Positions 5,475 to 13,904 of a DNA stretch of 40,908 nucleotides are shown piece after piece. The notes beneath the pieces were generated by a model that saw only the letters and a list, made by a program, of their open reading frames with translations, was not told where the DNA came from and ran no database searches. Position 1 is the first letter of the stretch, and the number at the start of each line of letters is the position of its first letter. The DNA comes from Candidatus Faecousia faecavium (lineage in GTDB: Bacteria; Bacillota; Clostridia; Oscillospirales; Oscillospiraceae): positions 1 through 40,908 of the forward strand of contig DVGO01000066.1 of the NCBI GenBank assembly GCA_018712645.1, read 5' to 3'. A program made the translations under genes and the position numbers.

Positions 5475-7253
5475 TCACTGACAGGGAATGGTAATCGTAA
5501 CCTTGGTTCCCTTCCCGGGTGTGCTTTCGCATTGCAGGCCATACGACGCGCCATATGCCAGATGAAGCCGCTCGTTGATATTTCGCACACCATAACCGCC
5601 TTTGGTGTCAGCGCCGGAATGCATCGCACCAAAGTTAGCTTCCCTAGTAGCAGGATCCATGCCCACACCGTCGTCTTCCACAGTGATGCGGATGCTTTCT
5701 CCCAGATGCCGGGTGGAAATGGAAAGCGAACCGGTTTTGTCCGGCTTTTCAAAAATGCCGTGAATAATGGCATTTTCAATAATTGGCTGCAGCACAATTT
5801 TGATAATGGGATAGGGCAATGTCTCCTGTTCAATATCCCACTGAACATGGACGCGATTCTCAAAACGCATATTCTGAATCTGTACATACAGTCTGGCATG
5901 CCGCAGTTCGTCTGACAGCGGGATAACTTCCCGCCCCCGGCTGAGAGACAAGCGGTAAAATTGAGCCAAGGCATTTACCATTGTGCTGATCTGGGGGACA
6001 TTGTGGACAATGGCGGTACAGTTAATCAGGTCCAGAGAGTTATACAGGAAGTGAGGATTGATTTGCGCCTGGAGGGCTTTCAGCTCCAGCGCCTTGATCT
6101 GCTGGCCCTGGGCCAGTTTCTCGTCCATCAAGGTGTCGATGCGATTCATCATGTTGCTGAAGCTCTGCATCAGCTGACCGATCTCATCTTCTCCCACCGG
6201 TTCCAGGCGGATGGAAATATTGCCCTGTTCCACCGCATGCATAGTATCATTCAGCCGCAGAAGCCGGCGCAGAATGGAGCGGGTGATCAGATAGGCCAGC
6301 ACATAGGCTGCCAGGGCAAGCATTACCACGACGGCCAAAAGCTCCATTTGCAGTTCCCGGCTGACACGGAAAATATCGTCATGAGGCAAAGCCGCTCCCA
6401 AAATCCAACCGGAATTGTCCAAAGAAACATATTGGGTGTGAAATGTTCCCCACTGGGTTTTCAGATCGCTCCATCCCCCTGGCAATTTCCGGTTTACCTC
6501 GATATTTTCCCAAAAATCTGATGGCAAGTCCGTCTCAGAGGAACTGGTCAGGATGCGGTTGTCATGCAGCAGAAAAACCATGCCGTTTTCGGTAATGGTA
6601 CTGCGCCCCACAGCTTTCTCCACCCGGTTCGCTGCGATGTCCACCCGCAGAATCGCCAAAGGCTGCAGCACATGGCTGGGGTCGTAGATCACACGCATCA
6701 GGCTGTAGCATCGGTCACTTTCCAGAGGTTCATCCGAAAAATCTCCGGGAGCGAACCACCGTGTAGGCGCTTCCGGGGAGAATGCCTTCAGCCATTGACG
6801 GTCCTCCACCGATTTTAGATCCACGATATCCGAAGCGTTGGTGTAAAGATAGTCATTGTTCACATACACCCGAATCCGGTCTACGCCGGATAAAGAGCGC
6901 AGATAGTGAAACGTCATGGTCAGCTGATTGCTGTCCTGCAAGCGCTGAATATAGGTACTGTTTTCCAGGCTGCTGCCTGCCAGTTCATAGACATTGGGGT
7001 CCATGGCCAGAATGTCCACCACCTGGGACAGACGGTCAAACAAATCATCCACCGCAGTCTGCGTATCCACAAACGCTTTCTGGGCAGCGGAAAAGGTTTG
7101 CTTCTCAATCACCGTATTGATCCGGCGGAAGGCATACATGGTAAATAACCCCAAGGGAAGCAGCAAAAGCAGGAAATAAATCCACAGCAGCTTGCTGCGC
7201 AGTTTCCCGTCCAGCAGCAGCGAACGGCCTAAGGACTGTAGCTTATTCTTCAT
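5475..7253 (-). CDS. YesM-type sensor histidine kinase
   Basis: This is a 592-residue membrane histidine kinase of the YesM/LytS-like (HisKA-type His_kinase) family. The first transmembrane helix is at about 23-43. It is followed by an extracellular sensor region of about 260 residues (probably dCache, with YVNNDYLYTN and WFAPGDFSDEP segments). A second helix is at about 305-325, then a HAMP linker (SILRRLLRLNDTMHAVEQG) and the catalytic core. His401 lies in INPHFLYNSLD, the phosphorylation motif of this family. The ATP-binding N box is PIIENAIIHG and the G boxes are EDDGVGMD and GYGVRNINERL. It overlaps the end of the response-regulator gene by 11 nt, so translation is coupled. The adjacent divergent LplBC-type transporter genes are its probable target, with a sugar or sugar-bound protein as the likely signal. 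Confidence 0.93.
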   Translation of the reverse strand: MKNKLQSLGRSLLLDGKLRSKLLWIYFLLLLLPLGLFTMYAFRRINTVIEKQTFSAAQKAFVDTQTAVDDLFDRLSQVVDILAMDPNVYELAGSSLENSTYIQRLQDSNQLTMTFHYLRSLSGVDRIRVYVNNDYLYTNASDIVDLKSVEDRQWLKAFSPEAPTRWFAPGDFSDEPLESDRCYSLMRVIYDPSHVLQPLAILRVDIAANRVEKAVGRSTITENGMVFLLHDNRILTSSSETDLPSDFWENIEVNRKLPGGWSDLKTQWGTFHTQYVSLDNSGWILGAALPHDDIFRVSRELQMELLAVVVMLALAAYVLAYLITRSILRRLLRLNDTMHAVEQGNISIRLEPVGEDEIGQLMQSFSNMMNRIDTLMDEKLAQGQQIKALELKALQAQINPHFLYNSLDLINCTAIVHNVPQISTMVNALAQFYRLSLSRGREVIPLSDELRHARLYVQIQNMRFENRVHVQWDIEQETLPYPIIKIVLQPIIENAIIHGIFEKPDKTGSLSISTRHLGESIRITVEDDGVGMDPATREANFGAMHSGADTKGGYGVRNINERLHLAYGASYGLQCESTPGKGTKVTITIPCQ

Positions 7254-8352
7254 AGCAAATCATATTCTCCCGGTAAAGTTTCGGCGAAAGACCCACTTCC
7301 TTGGTAAACAGCTTTACAAAATACTTTCCGTCGGTATACCCCACCTCATGTGCCACCATGTAAAGTTTTCGGGAAGGGTCTGCCAAAAGCTGTTTTGCCC
7401 GTTCCATACGAAGCTGGGTCAATTTTTGGTTGATGGTAATGCCTGCATGCTTTTTATAGGCGCTGCACAGATAGGTGTGTACAAAACCCAGGTCGGCGGC
7501 AACGCTCTGTACGGTCAGCGCACTGTCGCTGTAATGGCTGGCAAGGTAGGCATCCACCCGGGTGACAATGTCCTGGCAATTTCGCTCCGTAGCCTGAAAA
7601 TATTCCTCCATCGCTTTGCCCAGGGCTTCCCACAGCTGGGCCAGCGTCTGCTGCTTTGCCGCCGTATACAGCAGGTAATCTCCCTGTGCGGTAACACTGG
7701 TAACCTGTCGGCTTTCCGCCGCTGACAGCAGGCAAAACACAATCTGGCAGTAAAGATTGCGTACAACCTCCGGCGGTGTGGCTTCACACTGGGCGATTTC
7801 CTGATAAATCCGTTCAAACAGCGCCATGGCTTCCTGGCGGTGTTTGTGCCGGATCAGATTCGCCAGCATAACAAACCTCGCCTTTTCATACACATATTCC
7901 TTCCCGTTGGATGGGTAAGAAAAGTCGCCGTTTTCTCCTCGGTAGAACAGCAGCTGCGGGTCCGGCTTTGCGTTGGTTTGAAGCTCCTGGACAATTTCTT
8001 TCAGCACGGATGTAATTTCCTGCAAATCAATGGGCTTTTCCACATAGCTGGCTGCTTTCAGCTTAATAGCGCCTTTCAGATACTCTTTATCCGTATACCC
8101 GCTGAGAAAAACAAATTGGCACTCGGGATACATCTGCCGAATTTTCTCCGCCAGTTCCAGGCCGTTCATCCGGGGCATTTTCATGTCGCTGATTACAATA
8201 TCCGGTCGATGCTTCCGGGCCATTTCCAATGCCTGCTCCGCATCCTCCGCATCTTCCACAGAGGCGATTTTCAAGGCTTTCCAGTCTATGTATTGTTTGA
8301 GCACTTCTCTGGGCATTTTCTCATCATCCACCAAAAGAACCGAAACCTTCAT
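7243..8352 (-). CDS. YesN-type response regulator, AraC family
   Basis: This is a 369-residue two-component response regulator. The receiver domain (residues 1-120) has the acidic pair Asp9-Asp10, the phospho-acceptor Asp56 in VISDMKMPRMNG, Ser84 and Lys106 in EKPID. A linker of about 130 residues follows. The C-terminal AraC-type double helix-turn-helix (about 265-365) includes a SALTVQSVAADLGFVHTYL segment and the second-helix signature EVGYTDGKYFVKLFTKEVGLSP. It should activate transcription of sugar-uptake genes when phosphorylated by the overlapping kinase. The start ATG (8350-8352) follows AAGGGGATGACGGC, a usable Shine-Dalgarno. A promoter candidate is at 8389-8416. Confidence 0.93.
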   Translation of the reverse strand: MKVSVLLVDDEKMPREVLKQYIDWKALKIASVEDAEDAEQALEMARKHRPDIVISDMKMPRMNGLELAEKIRQMYPECQFVFLSGYTDKEYLKGAIKLKAASYVEKPIDLQEITSVLKEIVQELQTNAKPDPQLLFYRGENGDFSYPSNGKEYVYEKARFVMLANLIRHKHRQEAMALFERIYQEIAQCEATPPEVVRNLYCQIVFCLLSAAESRQVTSVTAQGDYLLYTAAKQQTLAQLWEALGKAMEEYFQATERNCQDIVTRVDAYLASHYSDSALTVQSVAADLGFVHTYLCSAYKKHAGITINQKLTQLRMERAKQLLADPSRKLYMVAHEVGYTDGKYFVKLFTKEVGLSPKLYRENMICYEE

Positions 8353-8388
8353 GCCGTCATCCCCTTATCTGCCAAAAGTTCTATCTAT

Positions 8389-8416
8389 AATATACAGCTT
8401 TTTTTCAATAGTGCAA
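8389..8416 (-). promoter_or_regulatory. Candidate promoter of the yesNM-type operon
   Basis: On the minus strand TTGCAC (8411-8416), a 16-nt spacer and TATATT (8389-8394) form a plausible sigma-A promoter about 37 nt ahead of the response-regulator start. No equally good promoter was seen for the divergent permease gene, as expected if it depends on activation. Confidence 0.5.
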
Positions 8417-8562
8417 TGGATTTTGATGCAAATAACAAAAATCACGCAAAGCAACATAATCTTTCCCTCCAATCATAATCGGCTCCCGTTGTTTTTTCCT
8501 CTGCCGTTTGTTACCATTAAGACAGAAACAACGTGCAACCAACCAGAAAGGAGCGGAAGTCC

Positions 8563-9489
8563 ATGAGAAAGCGGCAGAGCCTTTTGTGCAAAGATCTCCG
8601 GGAAAACTGGGTAAAATGGCTCATGATTCTCCCGGCTGCCATTGTCGTGATTCTGATGTGTTATATCCCCATGGGCGGCATTGTCCTTGCGTTCAAGGAG
8701 TATAACTACCACGATGGTATCTTCGGCAGCCCTTGGGTGTGGTTCAAGAATTTTACCTACTTTTTCCAGTCCGGCAAGGCATTCAGTGTCACCAGAAATA
8801 CCATCTTGTATAATCTGGCCTTTCTGCTGGTCAACACGGTTTTGCAGATTACCTGCGCCATTCTCCTGTCGGAGCTGACCGGAAAGTGGTTCAAGCGCAT
8901 TACCCAGTCGGTGATGTTCTTTCCCTATTTTATTTCCTGGGTTGTGGTTGGCGCCTTTGTGTACAACATGTTCAACTTTGAATTCGGCGCTGTGAATACC
9001 TTCCTCAAGTCCATTGGCCTGGAACCCATCGATGTGTACTCCAACAAAGGCGTGTGGCCCTTCATCCTGATTGGCGTCAGCGCTTTCAAGAATGTGGGAT
9101 ACGGCACGGTGATGTACCTGGCCAGCATATCCAATATCGATTCCAGTCTGTACGAAGCAGCAGATCTGGACGGGGCAACCATGTGGCAGAAAATTCGTTA
9201 CATCACCCTGCCCGGTATCCGTCCGACCATTATCATTCTGTTCTTGCTGGCAATCGGTACGATTATGAAAGGCGACTTCCAGATGTTCTGGCAAGTTACC
9301 GGAAACAATCCCATGGTGCTGGAAGTGACCGATGTCATCGACACCTATGTGACCCGTTCTCTGCTTCAGCTTCAGGAATTCGGCATGACCAGCGCAGCAG
9401 GACTGTATCAGTCGGTGTTCTCGTTCCTGCTGGTACTGCTTGCCAACAAGCTGGTGAAAAAAGCAGACCCGGATTATGCGTTGTTCTGA
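8563..9489 (+). CDS. LplB-type sugar ABC transporter permease
   Basis: This is a 308-residue inner-membrane permease of the LplB/YteP (carbohydrate uptake transporter 1) family. ATG 8563 is preferred because AAAGGAG (8547-8553) sits 9 nt upstream; an in-frame GTG at 8533 lacks such a site. There are six hydrophobic helices; the first is preceded by RENWVKWLMILPA. The EAA loop that contacts the ATPase is visible as YEAADLDGATMWQKIRYITLPG (about 192-213). It is the first gene of the uptake operon and is divergent from the two-component genes. No ATP-binding subunit is encoded nearby. That is usual for this family, which shares an MsmX-like ATPase encoded elsewhere. Confidence 0.93.
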   Translation: MRKRQSLLCKDLRENWVKWLMILPAAIVVILMCYIPMGGIVLAFKEYNYHDGIFGSPWVWFKNFTYFFQSGKAFSVTRNTILYNLAFLLVNTVLQITCAILLSELTGKWFKRITQSVMFFPYFISWVVVGAFVYNMFNFEFGAVNTFLKSIGLEPIDVYSNKGVWPFILIGVSAFKNVGYGTVMYLASISNIDSSLYEAADLDGATMWQKIRYITLPGIRPTIIILFLLAIGTIMKGDFQMFWQVTGNNPMVLEVTDVIDTYVTRSLLQLQEFGMTSAAGLYQSVFSFLLVLLANKLVKKADPDYALF

Positions 9490-9517
9490 ATCTTGCGGAC
9501 GGAAAGGAGAATGCATT

Positions 9518-10432
9518 ATGAAAAAAGACCGCATTTCCCACGCAAAACCCATCAGTAAAGATCGGGTGGTCTTCAATATTGTTGCGTATGTCATTTTAGG
9601 CATTCTGGCGGTATGCTGCCTGCTTCCCTTCCTGCTGGTACTCAGCGGCTCTTTCTCCGACCAGACGTCAATTTTGACCCATGGCTACCAGCTGATTCCG
9701 GAAACCTTCTCTCTGGATGCCTACACAACATTGTTCAAAATCCCCGGTGAACTGCTCCGGGCCTACGCTGTGACCATATTCGTTACCTTCACGGGAACGT
9801 TCCTTGGGCTGTTTCTGACCAGTATGGCGGCATATGTGCTGTCCAGCAAGAGCTTCCGTTACCGAAACCAGGTATCCTTTTTCTTCTACTTTACCTCCAT
9901 TTTTGGCGGCGGCCTGGTTCCCTGGTATATTTTCAACACCAAATATCTGCACTTTCACAACAGCGTAATCTCGCTGATTCTGCCCATTCTGGTCAATGTC
10001 ACCTATCTGCTGATTCTGAAAAGCTATATGAGCAGCATTCCGGACGCCCTGTACGAATCGGCAAAGCTGGATGGCGCCAATGATTTTACCATCTATCTTC
10101 ACATTGCGCTGCCGCTGTGCAAAGCGGGACTGGCTACTGTAGGACTGTTTATCGCACTGAATTACTGGAATGACTGGTACAACGCCATGCTTTTCCTGGA
10201 CGAAGGACGCAGTGATCTGTACCCGCTGCAATACTTCCTGAACAATATCCTGACCAAAGCCCAGGCCATCAGCGCAGCAGCCGCCCGCAGCGGTCTGCCC
10301 ATGAGCGAAGTACCCAGCGAACCGATGAAACTTGCCATGACCGTTGTGGCCACCGGCCCCATCATCCTTCTGTACCCGTTCTTACAGAAATATTTCGTCA
10401 AGGGCGTCACCATCGGCGCGGTGAAGGGATAA
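9518..10432 (+). CDS. LplC-type sugar ABC transporter permease
   Basis: This is a 304-residue permease of the LplC/YtcP (MalG-like) family. ATG 9518 follows GGAAAGGAGA with 7 nt spacing. Six membrane helices are seen, with the first at about residues 22-45. The EAA loop reads YESAKLDGANDFTIYLHIALP (about 178-198). A distal segment carries the PLQYFLNNIL motif typical of YtcP proteins. It pairs with the upstream permease, 28 nt away, to form the translocation pore. The C-terminus (QKYFVKGVTIGAVKG) is the classic end of this family. Together with the downstream binding protein this is a complete importer apart from the ATPase. Confidence 0.93.
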   Translation: MKKDRISHAKPISKDRVVFNIVAYVILGILAVCCLLPFLLVLSGSFSDQTSILTHGYQLIPETFSLDAYTTLFKIPGELLRAYAVTIFVTFTGTFLGLFLTSMAAYVLSSKSFRYRNQVSFFFYFTSIFGGGLVPWYIFNTKYLHFHNSVISLILPILVNVTYLLILKSYMSSIPDALYESAKLDGANDFTIYLHIALPLCKAGLATVGLFIALNYWNDWYNAMLFLDEGRSDLYPLQYFLNNILTKAQAISAAAARSGLPMSEVPSEPMKLAMTVVATGPIILLYPFLQKYFVKGVTIGAVKG

Positions 10433-10491
10433 TCATCTTTGTGCATTGCGCACGGAACGTGCGATCTCATTATGACTAAGGAGGAAAAAAC

Positions 10492-12081
10492 ATGAAACAC
10501 CTGGCAAAAACTCTGGCACTCGTCTTATCGGTTGTCCTGCTGCTGAGTCTGTTCGGCGGATGTGCATCCCCTGCCGCAGCTGACCCGACGGCAAAGCCTG
10601 ACGATGCCGCAGCGCCTGCCCAGCAGGCCGGTACCCCGGACATTTCCGAGGAAGTCACGCTGACGATGTACCTCATCGGTGACCGTCCGGTGGACAACGA
10701 TCTGGTCTTTGAACAGATCAATGCCCGGCTGAAAGAGGAGATCAACGCAACCATCGACGTTAAGTTCATGAGCTGGAGCGAATACGAGCAGAAATATCCC
10801 CTGATTTTCGCTTCCGGCGAAGATTGGGACATGATTTTCACCGCTGACTGGTGCTTCTACAATGCCCAGGCCACCAAGCAAGGCTTCTGGGAAATTACCC
10901 CCGAAGCACTGGAGACCTATGCTCCCATGACTGCCCAGACCATGTACCCCGAAGCCTGGGAACAGGCCAAGGTGGACGGCAAAGTTTACATGCTGCCCAT
11001 GAACTATCAGGAACTGACCGCCTATGTCTGGATGGCCCGGGGCGATCTGATGGAAAAATACAACATCACCTCCTTGGATACCTTCGACAAGGTAGAAGAG
11101 TACATGCAGGCCATCGTGGACAATGAGCCTGCCATGATTCCCCTGGACGTGGGTTCCGACTATGACCGCCAGTTTGTATTTGATCTGATTTGGAACGTAG
11201 AATCCAACGCCAAGGGCGATGATCGCTACGCTGTTCTGCCCCCTGTCAGCCTGTTCACCTGCGTGGGCGAAAATGATCCCGAAGCAAAGATCATGAGCAC
11301 TCTGGAAACCGATATCTTCATGAATACCCTCAATCGCGTGAAGGACTGGAAAGACCGGGGCTTCTGGAGCAAGAACGCTGTGGTAAATACCCAGAACAAT
11401 ACGGAAAGCTTCCAGGCCGGAAAATCTGCTCTGGCTGTGATGAACATCAACACCGCCAAGAGCCTGTACACCACGCTGCAGGCAGAGCATCCCGAGTGGA
11501 ACGTTCAGGTCTTTGACGCCATGAACGGTGCACCGGCAATTATCCAGCCCTATCTGGCCAACGGCATGAGCATTTTCTCCAAGTCCAAGAATCCGGAACG
11601 GGCACTGATGGCTCTGGATTACCTGCGCAACGACGAAATCTGCCACAACCTGTTCTGCTACGGCATTGAAGGCGTACACTGGGAGGCAGTGGGTGAACAT
11701 GGCCTGAAATCCCTGCCCGGCAGCAGCAACTACAGCTACGACAGCAACTGCAACTGGGGCGTGCGTAACGATGCATTCTGGCGCACCATCGAAGGCGGCA
11801 TTCCCAATGCCGACGAACTGGTCAGCACCTGGAAGGAGACAGCCCGCAGCGGACGGTATCTGACCTTTGTCTTTAACGACAGCGAGGTTAAAAACGAGGT
11901 TGCTGCTCTGTCTGAGATTTACAACTCTGACTACAAGCTTCTGCAGCTGGGCTTCACCGATGATCCGGAAACGGATGTGGCCAAACTGCTGACAAAGATG
12001 GAATCTGCAGGTGTCAGAAAGCTGCAGGAAGCATTCCACGACCAGGCCCTTACCTTCCTGGAAGCACACCCTGTTGAATAA
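10492..12081 (+). CDS. LplA-type extracellular solute-binding lipoprotein
   Basis: This is a 529-residue solute-binding lipoprotein. The signal peptide ends in LFGGC with Cys24 as the lipidated residue, followed by a low-complexity Ala/Pro/Asp linker (about 25-50). The mature domain begins EEVTLTMYLIGD and shows features of the LplA family (family 1 sugar-binding, long subtype): NARLKEEINATIDVKFMSWSEY, SGEDWDMIFTADW and WFxN-like aromatic residues near the binding cleft. The Shine-Dalgarno AAGGAGG lies 8 nt before the ATG. The 59-nt gap from the permease contains a small hairpin (CGCAC/GTGCG) that could adjust relative expression. A terminator follows. The ligand is unknown; the neighbouring glycosidase hints at an amino-sugar-containing oligosaccharide. 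Confidence 0.92.
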   Translation: MKHLAKTLALVLSVVLLLSLFGGCASPAAADPTAKPDDAAAPAQQAGTPDISEEVTLTMYLIGDRPVDNDLVFEQINARLKEEINATIDVKFMSWSEYEQKYPLIFASGEDWDMIFTADWCFYNAQATKQGFWEITPEALETYAPMTAQTMYPEAWEQAKVDGKVYMLPMNYQELTAYVWMARGDLMEKYNITSLDTFDKVEEYMQAIVDNEPAMIPLDVGSDYDRQFVFDLIWNVESNAKGDDRYAVLPPVSLFTCVGENDPEAKIMSTLETDIFMNTLNRVKDWKDRGFWSKNAVVNTQNNTESFQAGKSALAVMNINTAKSLYTTLQAEHPEWNVQVFDAMNGAPAIIQPYLANGMSIFSKSKNPERALMALDYLRNDEICHNLFCYGIEGVHWEAVGEHGLKSLPGSSNYSYDSNCNWGVRNDAFWRTIEGGIPNADELVSTWKETARSGRYLTFVFNDSEVKNEVAALSEIYNSDYKLLQLGFTDDPETDVAKLLTKMESAGVRKLQEAFHDQALTFLEAHPVE

Positions 12082-12089
12082 GTAACCCA

Positions 12090-12134
12090 GGAGGCAGAAT
12101 GGATCCCCTTTCGGGGCGTTCTGCCTCCTTCTTG
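12090..12134 (+). terminator. Intrinsic terminator or attenuator
   Basis: GGAGGCAGAA (12090-12099) pairs perfectly with TTCTGCCTCC (12119-12128). An inner CCCC/GGGG stem with a TTTC loop is followed by TTCTTG. It lies between the binding-protein gene and the glycosidase gene in the same direction. It probably gives partial termination so that the binding protein is made in excess. Confidence 0.8.
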
Positions 12135-12175
12135 TAAAGCGGCAAGCCAATCATTGGCAGGAAAAGGAGATAACC

Positions 12176-13819
12176 ATGACACGCTTTCAATTTCTTTTGA
12201 CAGACAGCCTGGAAAAAGTCCTGCCCTGGCAGACTCCGGAAATAATGCCGGAGAAAAAAATCAAACTTTTTCATAATCAGCGCTGGTCCTGCCAGCTGGC
12301 ATATACCTGCGAAAATGACGACTTTGGCGAGACTTCCACGCTGTTCCGGCTGGACTGCCAAGGAAATGACCTTGGCGGGTTGATTCTGCGGCAGGCAGAA
12401 CTGGTGCCCTGCGCCTATCCTTGTCACGGGACTTGGGATGACAACTACCTGACGACCCGTCCCGGGCTTTTGCCGGACCTTCTGCGTCCTGTCTCCTGGG
12501 AGAATTCTTTTAAGGCAATCCCGGCACAGTGGCGCAGCCTTTGGCTGACCCTGGACTGCCGGATGCTGCCGGTGGGACAGCACCGGTTTGCGCTGCGGGT
12601 AACGGATGAGCAGAGGAATCTGCTGGCCCAGTTTACCCTGGAAGCAGAAGTTTCCCCATTGGAGCTTCCCCAGCAGCGGCTGTATCAGACCCAATGGTTC
12701 CATGCCGATTGTCTGGCAGATTACTATGGCGTTTCGGTGTTCAGTCCGGAACATTGGCGGATTATCGAGAACTTTATCAAAAGTGCGGCAAATCACGGCA
12801 TCAATATGCTTTTGACCCCGGTTTTTACACCGCCGCTGGACACAGCAAAGGGCGCAGAACGCACCGCCGTTCAGTTGGTGGATATTTTCTGGGATGGAAG
12901 CGTCTATACCTTTGACTTTTCCCGGCTGCAGCGTTGGGTCGGCCTGTGCCGGAAGTACGGAATTACCGAGATAGAAGTTGCCCACCTGTTCTCTCAATGG
13001 GGAGCAGTTGCAGCGCCGAATATTCTGGTGCATACCAGCAAGGGCCTGGAAAAGCGGTTTGGCTGGCATACTCCCGCCGTTGGCAGGGAATATACAACCT
13101 TCCTCCACCGTTTTCTGCCGGAGCTGAAAGCGGAACTGGACCGGCTCATTGGATTGGAACACGTCTGGTTTCACATATCGGACGAACCCCATGACAGTGA
13201 AAAATCCACCTACGCAGCAGCCAAAGCCACAGTTGCCCCATTGCTGAAAGGATGCCATGTGATGGACGCCCTCAGCAGTTACCAGGTGTATGAAGAAGGC
13301 ATTGTGGAAAAGCCAGTGGTTTGCAACGACCATATCCAGACCTTTGTGGATCATGGGGTTCAAAATCTATGGACCTACTACTGCACCGTGCAGGCGCAAA
13401 CGGTTCCCAATCGCTTTATCGCCATGCCCAGCGCCAGAAACCGGATTATGGGCGTGCTGCTGTATCAATATGACATGGAAGGATTCCTGCACTGGGGATT
13501 CAATTTCTACAATTCCCAGCGTTCCGTTTCCCACATCGACCCCTTCCGGGTAACAGACGCCGGGGAGGCCTTCCCTTCCGGCGATCCTTTCCTGGTTTAC
13601 CCGGCGCCGGATGGGACAGCCTGGGACTCCATTCGGGGAGAGGTCTGGAAGGAAGGATTGCAGGATCTTCGGTTATTGCAGCTGTGCGAAAGCCGGAAAG
13701 GAAGGGACTGGACATTGAACCTTCTGAAGGCCCTGGGCGGCACCTTGCGCTTTGATGACTATCCCAGGGAAAAGTCCTTCTTCTGCCGCTTGTGGGATGC
13801 CGTTTGGGAAGCGCTTTAA
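12176..13819 (+). CDS. GH123/DUF4091-type glycoside hydrolase
   Basis: This is a 547-residue protein with a DUF4091 C-terminal signature (PAPDGTAWDSIRGEVWKEGL, about 479-498) and the overall layout of GH123-like enzymes: an N-terminal beta domain (1-160), a central TIM-barrel-like region, and a C-terminal domain. Asp336-Glu337 in WFHISDEPHD match the Asp-Glu pair that GH123 N-acetyl-beta-galactosaminidases use for substrate-assisted catalysis. Activity on GalNAc is an inference from the family. No signal peptide or lipobox is present (the N-terminus is polar), so the enzyme should act in the cytoplasm on imported oligosaccharide. AAAGGAG with ATAACC spacing supports ATG 12176. It is the last gene of the YesMN-LplABC-type locus. 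Confidence 0.85.
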   Translation: MTRFQFLLTDSLEKVLPWQTPEIMPEKKIKLFHNQRWSCQLAYTCENDDFGETSTLFRLDCQGNDLGGLILRQAELVPCAYPCHGTWDDNYLTTRPGLLPDLLRPVSWENSFKAIPAQWRSLWLTLDCRMLPVGQHRFALRVTDEQRNLLAQFTLEAEVSPLELPQQRLYQTQWFHADCLADYYGVSVFSPEHWRIIENFIKSAANHGINMLLTPVFTPPLDTAKGAERTAVQLVDIFWDGSVYTFDFSRLQRWVGLCRKYGITEIEVAHLFSQWGAVAAPNILVHTSKGLEKRFGWHTPAVGREYTTFLHRFLPELKAELDRLIGLEHVWFHISDEPHDSEKSTYAAAKATVAPLLKGCHVMDALSSYQVYEEGIVEKPVVCNDHIQTFVDHGVQNLWTYYCTVQAQTVPNRFIAMPSARNRIMGVLLYQYDMEGFLHWGFNFYNSQRSVSHIDPFRVTDAGEAFPSGDPFLVYPAPDGTAWDSIRGEVWKEGLQDLRLLQLCESRKGRDWTLNLLKALGGTLRFDDYPREKSFFCRLWDAVWEAL

Positions 13820-13843
13820 TGCGTAAAAAGCTTCTATGACAGA

Positions 13844-13880
13844 ATACGCCCCGGCACCAGAGAGTGGTGCCGGGGCGTAT
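13844..13880. terminator. Terminator hairpin between convergent genes
   Basis: ATACGCCCCGGCACCA (13844-13859) pairs perfectly with TGGTGCCGGGGCGTAT (13865-13880) around a GAGAG loop. The U-tract is weak on both strands, but the 16-bp G+C-rich stem between convergent genes should block transcription in both directions. Confidence 0.75.
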
Positions 13881-13904
13881 GCATTTGCAGTTTTGCCGAT
13901 TTTG

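Noticed and set aside
10433..10491. Small CGCAC/GTGCG hairpin between permease and binding-protein genes as a terminator
   Set aside because: The stem is only 5 bp and has no U-tract. It could at most be a processing or stability element.
10525..12150. A 541-codon minus-strand frame opposite the solute-binding lipoprotein gene
   Set aside because: The plus-strand gene has a signal peptide, lipobox and operon context; the antisense frame has none of these.
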